Source of the DNA: Henckelia pumila
Taxonomy: Eukaryota > Streptophyta > Magnoliopsida > Lamiales > Gesneriaceae
Direction of reading: 5' to 3'
Assembly (NCBI RefSeq): GCF_033568475.1
Contig: NC_133123.1
Location: forward strand, 138,524,062-138,588,061
DNA length: 64,000 bases
Part shown: in pieces, positions 36,699 through 49,200 of the stretch
Layout of the letters: each line of letters begins with the position of its first letter
Position numbering within the stretch: position 1 is the stretch's first letter
Program-made: the position numbers and the translations under genes
The notes under the pieces: generated by a model
Seen by the model: only the letters and a program-made list of their open reading frames with translations
Databases searched by the model: none
What the model was told of the DNA's origin: nothing

Positions 36699-38315
36699 TA
36701 TTATGTACCCAAATAATAAATTTTGCACGATATTCCCCTACTAATATCCATATCCATTTCACAAAAATTCCAAATAATGAAACTTAACAGTATCTTATAT
36801 AACTTGGCTCCTCCAGGATTTCAAGACATACAAATTATTTTACACTGCCTGAAATATTTATTCAAGTTCTATTCGACTTTTGTGGAAAATTTTGTATGTG
36901 TGTGTGCGTATGCGTGCGCGCGTCTTTATGAACATATTACCCCGACCTCAATTATTAAATTAGAAGGTTGAGTATGATTGATATTTCAAAGATTGGATTA
37001 CTCCGATGGTCTAAGGTGACCATTTATTTATTTTATTTTATTTTAAAAGAAAGATAACTCATCAATGGACCATCTCATAAATAATGCAAAAAACAGTGGA
37101 CCCGGCAATGAATAAACCATTAAATGCACAAATCAAGAATAATTAGGCTATATTTGGTTATGGTTTCAAAAATATTTATTTACAATGTGTGTGTGTTTTT
37201 TTTAGAAACATGAAATATGTAGGTTATGTACATTTAAAAAGTACACAAATATATTTTTTTAATTATCGTTTATGTCATGCCATATCATAGTGTATCTGGT
37301 TTATTCATATATTCTCGAAATTCAAAATTTAATACGAAATTCCTTGAAAATAAATTCCATTAAATTATTTCCATATGGTTAATTTTCTCGAATTTGATTC
37401 AAAACAAAATGTTGAAATTCCTTTAGAACACATTCTCACCAAGTTATCGTTGCGTGGACAAGCTATACAAGAAAAAATGGGGGAAGTCCAATAATTTATC
37501 GCATGGGGGGTATAATGGTCAAATCACAGGAAAACGAAGTAAGATATACGCAGGGGCATAATGGTAAAAGAGCATGGGAATAATAAGAGGTAGAGAAGTA
37601 AGGTAGGTAAACATCAAAGGCGCAAATGGGCACCCCCTAACATTTGTCTACATTTTTTGAGGTGAATCGTACGTAATTATTCATCATTACAATTAGACTA
37701 TTCCCATTATTTTATCCCTATACATACATAATTGCATGTTTAAATATAAAAATTCATCCAGTTTCTTAGAAAAAAATTACAATTTTAAAATTTTAATTTG
37801 ATGATCATATTTAGCAATCTATAATTTATATATACATATATATATATAGATGAATGTAAATGTGCATACATATATATTACAAGTTAAAAGTAGGTTTCTA
37901 TCCATCCGGTTCATATATACAACAAAAAATAATATTTTGACATAAAAATTATATTTTTCATATGTCATATGACTCATATCATATCAAACAAAAACTTCGT
38001 CTCACAAAATTAAATCACATAATCGTCTGATTGGAGTTTTTTTGTTATAAGTTAAATGTGTGTATATATGTATGTATATTTGCAGAAAGGAAAAAAAAAT
38101 CATTTACTTGGTGTTTATTTATATTATATTATATTATATAAAATATGTGCTTCGCTGGCTGTGGGCTTCTTTAATGTTAAGAGATGCTCCCCACTTGCAT
38201 CCGAATTTACGGCTTGTATAAGTCATTGTTTCTCTGTCACACAATAACCCACCTTTGTATACACACATTCATTTCAAACTTATAATAAAAGATCAAATGA
38301 TCCATGTTTTTTTTC

Positions 38316-38377
<62 letters not shown>
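38316..38377. repeat. ATT trinucleotide microsatellite
   Basis: About twenty ATT units without interruption. Confidence 0.97.
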
Positions 38378-38379
<2 letters not shown>

Positions 38380-40305
38380 ATTATTTTCAGTTAATTATAG
38401 TGAACAGTACATATTATTGGTGTCGCGTGTATAAAATATTCGATATTATGTTAAAAAAAATTCGATATTATTTTGTAAGCTTTTTTTTAAATAATATTAT
38501 TTTGTAAATTTTTATTAATAATAAAACAGGCCATTGTTTTCCGTTATTATTTTAATCCATGGGATAGTATAATAGATTTTATAAAAAATTATATTCAATT
38601 TCAATTTGGTTTTCTTCTAAGTAAAAAAATTAATTAGTGTACTTGTGCTTTTATGCTATTTTTTGAGAACGCAATAATTAATAATAACAGCATGGAGCTA
38701 GTAAAATAAAAGTAAAAAATGTGAAATTATAGGCATTTATTTAATTTTGGTAACAAATAGGGTATATATATAATTTTTCGTAGGTCCTGAATTCCCAACT
38801 GTTACATGCTAATCACTAGTGGATCACATGGCACGACCAAATTAAGAATATGACTGCTTTGTAAATAATTGTAAAATTGAGGCAGAAAGAATAACAAAAA
38901 GAAAAGCTTAAAAGTCAAATTACAGAAAAAAGTTAGGGAATAAAGAAATTAATCATCATATTTTTTTTATATTTAAAAAAAAATCACTGCGCTCCACAGA
39001 AATCGTAGCACTGTACATGATTGTGTCGTACGCTATTTTATTATAGGGGGGAAGACAGCAAAGAAAAATTGATGATCCCAAAATATAATATTTATAATTT
39101 CCAAGAGTACTATTTTATTTGATTTGAATCATATAGATTCTTGCAATCAAGCAATATTCATTTTTTTATTTAGCTTGAGAGTGGAGAGCGGATTAAGAGA
39201 TTAAATATTTGACAAATTAATTAAGGTGTAAAGTTTAAATTTCACTAGAATTACACGAATCAACAATTCCTTTGCTCCGCGGAATGTGACACTAGAAATT
39301 CAAATATATTTGTTCATGTTGCTAAAATTGCTATACATATATATATTTTTAATTACAACAAAAAGAGAGATTTTTTTTTATCGATAGAGTTCTCATTAAC
39401 GTGCTGGAAGAGATTTAAGTTATCACACCGTGAAAAACATTAACGTACGATTGATTTTATCGATAAAATTCTGATCATATTGCATCTCGATATAGATTAA
39501 GTTGATCAATTAATGTCCATTGATTATTTAGAAAGTTGGATGTGTAACTTAAAAATGATTGATGTAGGTTGGACATTTAAAAATGGGCAGCACCTATGTT
39601 AATTAATTAATAGTATTTTTACATGATTAGATTATGTAAATTGGAAATATCAGCAGAGTATCACTTGCTTGATTGCATCTGAATATAAAAATATAGTATT
39701 TTTCGCATTGTAAACTGTAGCATTACATTTATTTAACTAGTTAATGTGGCAGTTACCTGCAACTATAATTAATTAATTATCTGGGGTACTAAAAGTTATT
39801 TGCATTAATATGTAATTTATAGTTTGAAAATGTACTTTTTCTGGTTATAAATTATGCGAATCTAACGTTAAAATTATTCTATACAGCATGATTGTACAAC
39901 ACTCGCCACATAAAGTTCATTTAATCGTCTCTCCGATCAATTCTTAAGAAAAATATAAAAAAAAATTTCCCTTTCTTTCTTTGATTTTTAAAAATATAGT
40001 AATATACAAATCGATTTAGGTACCCCAAAACTCGTTAAAATAACACAATCCATACATAGTATAAAGGCACTCTTTTATTTATTATATTCCCACTAAATGG
40101 GCACAAGTATATATATGTATGTAACATGTCACATGCAAATCAGCAACAGTGGAGTAGGCTCATAATTATCAACTATTATACACATCCGAAGTAGAAAAAA
40201 AATTTTTCATACGGTATTTTATAATGGCCAAGTTATTTATTGTCAATGGTGGACCTACGAAGGTTGAAAACCACTCAAAATTTTTATGCATAATTTTTTT
40301 AAAAA

Positions 40306-40308
<3 letters not shown>

Positions 40309-40346
<38 letters not shown>
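40309..40346. repeat. TA dinucleotide microsatellite
   Basis: About 19 TA units; no coding sequence nearby. Confidence 0.95.
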
Positions 40347-40349
<3 letters not shown>

Positions 40350-41037
40350 TCTGTCGATTTCAATGTTTAATTTGTTCGATTGGCATAACAAATTTTTCTC
40401 GAACCACATCAAGTGTGGATGTATATACATGTTATTTGAAAAATGAAATCTTGAAACTTAAGTTTGTTTCTTTTACTTTTATTTTTTCGGTGGGTAATTT
40501 AATTTTTTAAAAATGGGAATTCATTAATGAGTCTCAACAATAAGTAATTAATAAATAGTAGAGTTTGTGACATGTACCAATATGAGTTGTCTGGATCTAA
40601 AAATAATTGGTGGCCCATGTAGAAAAAGTTACATGTACACAAAGGTTTAATTGAACATGGTAGGCATGTGAATATGGACATAAATCATGTGTCATCCATG
40701 TGGATTTACCCTTTCATTTTATCTGGCATCAGCTAAGCAACAACCAATTGGATTCTTCCATTCTTTTATTTATTTTATTTTTCCACCCCTTATCTTTTTT
40801 CCTACTTCATTTCCCATGATAAAAACACACGTATTAATTTACACTTGCATAATGCATGAAATCACAACTTATTATAATCGAATTTATTTACTCATGTAAG
40901 ATGTTATATTTTTAATTGCAAGTGTTTGTTTGCCGTTCTTGTCTAATTTTTTTTTTGTGACATCACTTTTAGCCCAAATATTCTACAATCCCCATGATCA
41001 CATATTTTAGCTTTATTTCAAACAAGTTAGCGATTTA

Positions 41038-41353
41038 GGATCAGTTTGGATACAAAAGTTATTGACTTAAAAAACACTTAAATACGTCCAACCTTTTAAA
41101 GTTCTTTTATTAAAAAAAAATCAGAAACAGTTTTAGTGTTTGAATAAATGTTAAAAGATGATTTTTTAAATAAAAACATAAGTTGAAGCAAAAAAATAAA
41201 ATTTTTGGCTTTTAAAAAAGCACTTATTTGATCTTAAATAAGTGTTTTTTAAAAAAATGCTATTGTAATAAATCGCATAACTTTTTAAGAAAAATAATTT
41301 TTTTTTTAAAAAAGTGTTTTTCTTAAACTATCTACGATTCTCAAACGGGCACT
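41038..41353. mobile_element. Degenerate MITE
   Basis: Left end GATCAGTTTGGATAC and right end TCTCAAACGGGCAC are imperfect inverted repeats. The subterminal parts match too (TTAAAAAACACTT against its complement near 41312-41328). The interior is poly-A/T. No convincing target duplication was seen. Confidence 0.5.
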
Positions 41354-41791
41354 TAGTTTCGTTTGTCCCCATAGCATCATCATATAATAATAAATGTGAC
41401 ATGATATTTGATTTCTAGGAAATAAATGACGTCGATAATAACACAAAATCTCCGAAAATGTAAATGTATGAGTTTATTATTAATGTTTTCCGGTGTAATT
41501 AGGAAACAAAAGCATGTGAGGGTGGCTTAATTGCACACTTAAGTGGCAATTTGACGAGGCAGCTTTTACGTGACACACATACATAAATAACAAATTTGTA
41601 AAAAAGATGTAACTAAATCAGAGAGTTTAATACCAAAACATGGGGGCATGTGAAGCCTCCATTATCATCATGTAAACCACTTGCAATTGTGGGTTATAAC
41701 CCATTTCGGGCCTTGCTCTTTTAATTGATTTGCTTAGCTATTTAGGCTAGCTCACTAATCAAATTATAACTATATCGCAAATTCAATATAG

Positions 41792-41829
<38 letters not shown>

Positions 41830-41833
<4 letters not shown>

Positions 41834-42000
41834 TTGTTTTGTTGCCCAATTTTCGTGTCCACCACCATGCCCACCTATGAGGTGACACTCATCCATTGGA
41901 TGAACAATTTGTATATGATTCATCTCATCCATTGGATGATTGACACCTCATAGGTGGGCATAGAGGTGGGCATCGGAGGTGAGTAGCATAACAAAACTCA
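41830..42000. mobile_element. Foldback MITE, copy 1
   Basis: The outer parts pair as an imperfect inverted repeat (GTTTTGTTGCCCAATTTT side with the AGCATAACAAAACTC side). The inner parts pair almost perfectly around CCCACCTATGAGGTG and CACCTCATAGGTGGG. TA runs flank both ends, so a TA target is likely. Confidence 0.75.
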
Positions 42001-42026
42001 TATATATATATATATATATATATATA

Positions 42027-42091
42027 GTTTTTTTATGGTGTCCAACACTATATGTCCACTTCATGCCCACCATGTATAATAGATGAGTTGA
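42027..42091. mobile_element. Foldback MITE, half copy
   Basis: Matches the left arm and middle of 42110-42229 (GGTGTCCAACACTATATGTC to AGATGAGTTGA), then stops in a TA run. It is a truncated or half-duplicated copy of its neighbour. Confidence 0.75.
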
Positions 42092-42109
42092 TATATATAT
42101 ATATATATA

Positions 42110-42225
42110 GTTCTTTTATGGTGTCCAACACTATATGTCCACTTCATGCCCACCATGTATAATAGATGAGTTGACTTATACATGATGAACATGAAGTGGA
42201 CATATAGTGTTGGGTACCATAAAAG

Positions 42226-42229
<4 letters not shown>
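42110..42229. mobile_element. Foldback MITE, copy 2
   Basis: About 120 bp that fold on themselves: TTCTTTTATGGTGTCCAACA at the left pairs with TGTTGGGTACCATAAAAGAA at the right, and CACTATATGTCCACTTCAT with its complement. TA runs lie on both sides. It shares the TGTCCAC and ATGCCCACC words with copy 1, so the two are probably related families. Confidence 0.8.
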
Positions 42230-42263
<34 letters not shown>

Positions 42264-42620
42264 AAAAAATATACGTGACTTAAGAAAGGGAGCGTAGACG
42301 TGTTGGGGACAAGAGAACCCCACAAGGGCTCATAATGAAAAAGGAACAAAGTGAAATTCAATAATAAAATAAAGGAAAAAACAGTGCGGTAACTCTTTTC
42401 AACTAATGAAAACGATGAGTGCTCTAAAAAGGGTCACTGTTTTGGGCCCCATATGGGCCAAAGTTGAGCACTCCAAAAGCCCAATTTCAGCACTATGTAG
42501 ATCCCCCATGTGCAGCTCACCAATGAGATGACAGAAATTAAACAAATTTTTCGTTTCTATTATATATAGTTGCCCCCAGAGCCTTTCATATCGTCTATTT
42601 TCTATTAATTTTAATAAATA

Positions 42621-42624
<4 letters not shown>

Positions 42625-42660
<36 letters not shown>
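42625..42660. repeat. TA dinucleotide microsatellite
   Basis: About 18 TA units. Similar runs stand at 41792-41829, 42000-42026, 42091-42109 and 42227-42260 around the MITE copies. Confidence 0.95.
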
Positions 42661-42665
<5 letters not shown>

Positions 42666-43702
42666 TTTCTTACTCATGTCACATTCAATGATGTGAGCCA
42701 CTTTTGGATAAGCTCGTTTTAAAATTCTTTCTTCAAAAGCATTTTTATTATCATAAATATTTAAGACGATTTGATATATAAATTTTATGAGATCAACTTT
42801 CTACTTGATTAGAACTATAAAAAATATTATTTTATGTGTTTAAATATTACTTTTCACTGTAAATATGAGTCGAATTGATTAATTTCACATGATATTTTTT
42901 GTTTTTATGGACCAGTCAACTTTTATTAAAAATACGAATGAGGGGCGAAAAAATTCGGATACGAAATAATCTTTAGTAGCAATATTAATATTCGTCATTA
43001 AATTTACAGCCACGTTAATAATCAATCTTGCGAGTCACTAGTTTTCTATGTAAATAATTGTGTGTGTGTTACATTGACATATTTGTATGCTGAATCATGA
43101 CATGGTACATAACTAAATATGGAAAGTCATATAGATACTCGAACAAACAAATACTCCAATTCGCTAATCACTGATTTTTTATTAAAAAAAAAATCATTTT
43201 GTTTTATATGTCGGAGATGATAACTATATAGTATATACACAACAATTTATTCCAAGCCAGCTTGCAAATTGCAATCAGCCTGTGGAACCTTGTGAATATG
43301 CTAGTGACAAATAGTCAACCGCAAATTTAAAGAAAATAGAATCATACCGAAATTTATAAATGGAAATTAGGGTTTAAAATTAAAAAAAAACAAAAAATTC
43401 GAATGTAGTCTCACCCATCATTTGGATGTCGACTCGAATTTAAGCTTTGAGCGCCTCTTGTTTTATACACCTGCAAAAAATGCGACTTTCAATGGAAGTT
43501 CAAAGTTGTGTGTGTGTTAATAATTAATCAATATTAATATTGCAAACATTTTAAAATTTCATAGTGCAATTAAAATTAAAAAAAAAAACGTAAAAAGAAT
43601 CGCCTTAGCCATTAACACGACTTTCGTCAGGGAAGCGATTTATGGGGTTTGAAAAGGGTTCGGGGAGCATCCTGCAGAGAGGGAATAGCAAAGCAGAGAA
43701 AA

Positions 43703-45437
43703 ATGGGGAGCGAAGAGGAGATTACAGTGAAGGAGCCATTGGACCTCATTCGTCTCAGTCTCGACGAGCGCATCTACGTCAAACTTCGCCACGATCGCGA
43801 GCTTCGCGGCAAGCTTCATGTTTGTACCCTCACTGTGACACTATGTATATGCTGCAATTTTACCTGGATTGCTGTGCTTGTTTATCCTTTCTTGGAAATA
43901 AGAAAATTTTGTTCTAATTTATAGCTTTATATTTGATTCATCCTTTGGAGATGACGGGATTAGGGGAAATTTGCGATAGTAGATGTGAAGTTGATGGGTT
44001 TCTGTCGAACCTCTCTGTTTGGTTATATATTAGGTTAATATCTTATTAAAATTTTTGGTCTTGGTTTTCTTTTCGCGTCAATTTTACGTAGTTAAAGATA
44101 AGCTATCCTAAAATATTACTTTTTGGGGGTTAACTTGACGGGATTCATGATTTTCGCAAAATTTCAAGGATTAATTTTCTGGGGATTTAGGTCAAAATGA
44201 AGTTTTTGGCTGACTGCTGCAAACTTGAGCTGGTATTTTTATAGTTTTTTCCGCAATGGTTTATCTCTTGCGAACTCCCAGACACACGAATATACATGGA
44301 CCAAATAAGAGAGATAAGACTTATAGAAACACCTACATTTTGCTGCACATAGAAGCATCTTCTGGATGAGAAAAGGCAGTCCAGGCTGATATGGGGACAG
44401 CAGAGCCTCTTTTTTATGTTGGAGTAGTGGGGAGGTCCATTCACGGAGTCCTAGCCATGACCTCGTGAGCACCAAAAGCATGAGATTGAGAAGATCGCAT
44501 GTTAAAACTAGGAGTAGCGAATATCATATGTTTGTTTCTAGCCTAACTTTGCTAGTGATGCAAAAATTGATCGGGGAACGGATGGCGTTCGATAACTTTT
44601 GTTATGTTATGAAGAAGTAACTTAATGTAGTTAAGACAGCATGGTATGTGTTGGTCTTGTTACCCAAGTGTGAGTACCTATCCTGGCATGAGTACCTGGG
44701 CTGGTATAGTTGAATATTTATGCTGCAATCTTTCTTAGTTTTTCTGATATTTCTCTGATACTTTTAGTAATTTAACATGGATTTTAGGTTTTGTAGTTTT
44801 AACATACGGGAAAATGTTCTTACCTCCTCAATTGTGATGAAAATTCGGCAGGCCTATGATCAGCATTTAAATATGATTCTGGGAGATGTTGAAGAGATTG
44901 TTACTACTGTGGAGATCGATGATGAAACATATGAGGAAATTGTGAGGGTAAGCGAAAATGATTTGCTTTTTGACTGTTTTTTTTTTTTTTTTGGTTATAG
45001 TCAGCATATTAAGAAATCGGCCTCTGCATGCTAATTATGCACTGTCTCGTATGATTGTACCAGTAGCCTGTGACTAATTTTCCCCCGGGACATTGTGATC
45101 CGTCCAGATAACATAAATTATTTAGAAATTAAGGTTTAAAAACTAATGGAACCAATTAGGCCAAAAACATGGTAATTAATATTGAATTTTGTTCTGGACT
45201 CGTCGTCACCACATGTTATTAGGAAGGTTTAATGATGTATATTCATCAAACACGGTGGGAACAAAACTAGAACATGAATCCCACCGTGGGATTCATGTTG
45301 TAGTTTTGTAAACCTGTTTCGAGTGTATCTGATTTCAACTTTGGTTCTCCTTGCAGACAACCAGGCGTATGGTACCATTTCTATTTGTCAGAGGAGACGG
45401 TGTCATTTTGGTTTCGCCTCCACTGCGAACAGCCTGA
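43703..45437 (+). CDS. LSM3: U6 snRNA-associated Sm-like protein LSm3
   Basis: Three exons, 43703-43819, 44852-44947 and 45357-45437, joining in phase across GT-AG introns of 1032 and 409 bp; 97 aa, the usual length. The protein has the Sm1 motif ([33 protein letters not shown]) and Sm2 ([15 protein letters not shown]). LSm3 is one subunit of the LSm1-7 ring (cytoplasmic mRNA decapping and decay) and the LSm2-8 ring (nuclear, binds the U6 snRNA 3' end for splicing). The ATG in AAAAATGGGGAG is chosen because it gives the family N-terminus; an earlier ATG in the other frame at 43642 does not. Convergent with SEC5, 830 bp away. Confidence 0.97.
45262..45308. repeat. Tight 22-bp inverted repeat in LSM3 intron 2
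   Basis: The arm 45262-45283 (CAAAACTAGAACATGAATCC and two more bases) pairs with 45287-45308 with one mismatch and a 3-base loop. The loop is too small for a normal microRNA precursor. A small foldback remnant is likely. Confidence 0.7.
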
Positions 45438-46268
45438 TTCAGAGGAAGATCAAGTGATTGCAGCTCAACACTTGGAAGGGACAGTTATTTTGTGCAACCT
45501 TGATTTTTGGAAATTTTCTCATGTACACTAGAAGGAATTGGTTGAATTTCGTGAGTGGCGTAGTGATTTGTGTGCACAAAATTAATTCAGATATTATTAT
45601 CGATGAATTGAGGTATAGATGCATAAACCTCAATTTCTAGAGGTTTACTTTTTCCTTTTTTTTTCCTTGTTTTTTTTAAACAAAAAGTTCGACGCACGCA
45701 TGATCCGGTATGCACATCTAAAACTAAACCACCGAAAATAATTTCAAAATTCTCCTAACAAAGATTTTTGAAGGTTTTAAAAAATTTGTTTTATTTTTAA
45801 TTTTTTCCCCCTTCTTGTGCTGCCGCAGATTTTTGTTTGCTGCAAGTTAATAGATAGAAAATTTTGGTTTACCATATGTCCCAAGTCCACGTGCCAGGTA
45901 TAATCCACCAAAATTCACTTTAGATGAAATAAACAAGATTATTATCTTGACCAAAGCTCGGAACTTTGATGCCCTCTCGGATTTGACGAGGACTTGACAC
46001 GAAACTAAGAGCCACAGCAATGTAAACGTAGTTAACAAAAAAATATAATCTTGTATAATTTCCAAAATACAAAAGAATGAAAGATGCCCGTGCTCAAGAA
46101 ACATGCTAATCCAAACAAATACATCAAATCCCAATACTAACAAAAATTCGTCGCAAAACACAATGCTTATACACAATAATCACTATGCGGAAGCACAAGA
46201 ACTTATTTGTCCAAAAAGAATATGATACTAAAATACAACAAATCGCAAAAAAAGGATGAGTAAAAATT
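45438..46268. other. Shared 3' flank of LSM3 and SEC5
   Basis: 831 bp between two convergent stop codons. No coding sequence recognised; it must contain both 3' UTRs and poly-A signals, whose limits cannot be fixed by eye. Confidence 0.7.
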
Positions 46269-49200
46269 TCATCTACGCCTTTGCCTGGAGAAACTGGGGG
46301 AATTAAAAGACTGCGTGCCTCTAAAATTTTTGCTGGGTGAATCCATGGACCCTCTAAAGGAGGCGTATGCTGCTTTCGCTGATTCTGGAACGGAGTCTAA
46401 TGGAAGTGACTCCACAAAGCATGCTGTGTTAATTCTTGTCCTTTCAAGTTCAGCTTGAAGCAGTTCTGAGCTGTATTGCTGGGCAAGAGCCTGAGTGTAC
46501 GAAAAATGTCAAAAAAATTTCAAGTGATATTTCTTCTACGCATTCTGAATATCCCAGTCCGCTCCAAGTTGTCCATGATTACCTAGTCTAGTGTTTAAAT
46601 ATATTTTACGGTGATTGAGGGAAGAGTGGAGAAAAAGAAATAATATTTAGGGGAGTAAAAATTACACAAGAATATTGGGATATGGTTAATTCTGGGGCCC
46701 GGGCACTCCTGGTTGTTACACATACAAATGCTTGAATGTACTTAGACATGATATAGAACGTAGATAAGAAAATCTTACAATCAAGTCATCTGGTGATATA
46801 GACGACCCTGACTGTCTGTCATCTGAAAGCATGGCATCATCACTTCCACGTGTAGGCCGGCGCTGATGGCTTGGAGTATCTATTGAATCTTGTACGGTTT
46901 CTGTGGCCTTCTCCAATAAAACCCCTTGTAATGACTTGAGAGATTCCCTTGCATCATGTGTGAAGTAAGGGTTCAACACAGTCTCGAAGTATTCAAGCTG
47001 CAAAACAATCAGCCATTCAGCCTAACTAATTAGCTGTCTAAATATAGATAAACATGATATTTAACAGCAGTAACCATATCATGACAGGTTTCCACAATTA
47101 AACTAGCAGAGAAGGAACAATTTCTTTTATTTTTTTTTCCTTTTCTTCAAGGATTTAGAAGATACCCCAACTTCGCGTGTAACAAGTACTCTCTATTGCG
47201 TTTGGTTGATGGCAGATTTAATCCTGTTTACGCTCTTGATATCATGGATTAGTTGGGAGAAAACCCACTAATCTGTCTTACTTTAGTTTCTCTCTCAAAT
47301 TTGTTGTCAAATTCTCGAGCTTGCTAATAATTTCATTAATTTAATTAACTAAAACAAATTACACATATTTCCACATTAAGTTCAATCATTAATTTCAGAA
47401 CTAGGCATAGGGTTTCTTCAAATAGATTGCTACAAAAACTAGTTTGGATCTTGCCCATAGTTTCAGAATATCATTTTTCCAAAATCAACTCCAGCATATT
47501 TAAACGTATGTTTGAGTTCATTGTAGTAAAGGCATTTGAAAAAGGAGACCCAGTAGAACTCTGGAAAAATATAACGGACCCGTGGCTCTTTAAAACAGAA
47601 AGTCGAAAACAAATAAACAATAAAACTAACCTCAAGCATGAGTTGACAAAAGCCATTTGTGTCCAATGCTCTGAGATCTTTTGATTTGTTTTCATTAAAA
47701 AGACCAAGGAATATGTCAATCAGGCCTTCAACGAGAATGCCAAGAGTTTTATCCAACAAGGGTTTACAGCCCGCAAAAACCTGCAGTAGAATAAACTTGT
47801 TTATTTAAAAGTTTAAAAAGTAAAATCTACATACAGAGCAGGAACTTTATTCTTACAGAATAAGATTACATTGAGTTGATCCATATATATGTGTGTATAA
47901 AACACACACACACACACACACACATATTTCATATAATAAATTGGAATAAAGAAATTTGAGACTATGACAAGATTTGGAGAAGTATTTTCTCATCAGTAGA
48001 TTGTAAGCATGGGATAAGTACCTCAGCATGCACAGCTACTAAAGTATGGAGTAGCTCAACAGCTGCATCTCGGACTCCCTACAATGCATTTTGTTAATAA
48101 TTGAAAATATAGTCAACCACGGCACAAAGTTTTGCAATAAAAGGAAAAAAAAAGAAGGAAAATTGATCCTCACTTTGACAGCAGGTGCTGCTGCCCATTG
48201 AACTCCAGCATCCAACAAGTAATTTACAGCAGCTGTTCTAATCAAAGTTGTCTGTGACAATGATCACATAAGTAAATAGAGTAATAAAATACACCTGAGC
48301 AAAGAGAAATTTCAACCCAACTCTAAAGTCACATGTTAAAATTTCTTCAAGTGAAATGAGGAATTTCAAACCCAACCTAAAAACCTAAGTTTCAATTTTA
48401 CCAAGCTAAATCACAGTCAGATAAAAAAAATACTATATCTTTGGTAAAAAAATCAAATAATAACAACCACAGAAATTCTGAATTCACCAAGATCACTAAA
48501 TGAAACAGTCGCTAACTTTTTACTTTTGTGGGAAAATTTCTACATCAGAAAACCAATAAGATTTTTCGTGAACATGCCAGTGAAGATGGCATATTTAAGA
48601 TCAATTACAAAGCAGCTACTATCATACCTTTGCAAGAGTGTATTGTGCAAGGACCTTCTCCTCTAGGCCAGAGAAAGACATAACCAAATCTTGCATGTCC
48701 CTTTCATCTTCAACTTTGTCCCTGAATTGGCAAACAAAAAAAGCAATTGTAACATCAACATCAGGAACACAAGAAAATTTTTTTTGCTCGAGACTCGTTC
48801 CAAAATCAAGATCAGTTAACCCCAGTATTGTGTAAAATCCTGAATATCTTCCTAAAAATGGCGGAATTTGGATCCAGGAAAGATTAGAAGACAATTATGG
48901 CTTCTCATTTCTGACATGCTTTTTTTTTTCTTTTTACATCGAATCTTCATCAGTGGGAAAATGCCCGTAGCATAAGTGATAAAAGTACCCATGATAGAAG
49001 AACGTTTATTCAACGAGTCAATGGGAACTAGGGGTCTGTTTCTTGAAGACAGAGGGGTCCTTCATAACGAAGCTAAAGTAGCTAGACATAAATAAGATGT
49101 TCAACACACATTAAACATGACTCTCTGCACACCTTGACTGCAGCCAAATAGGCTTGTATTTTCCATACAATTCACCCGCAAGTTCATCTTTGCAATATCC

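Larger units (their letters stand above)
34106..43702. other. Gene-poor AT-rich region
   Basis: No exon-like coding sequence was recognised on either strand over 9.5 kb. It contains microsatellites, at least three foldback MITE copies near 41.8-42.2 kb, and two weaker MITE candidates (36472-36698, 41038-41353). The right end holds the presumed LSM3 promoter; the left end holds the trihelix promoter and 5' UTR. Confidence 0.7.

Noticed and set aside
43642-43917. 91-codon plus frame starting before LSM3
   Set aside because: Different frame from the conserved LSm3 exon 1 and runs into intron 1.
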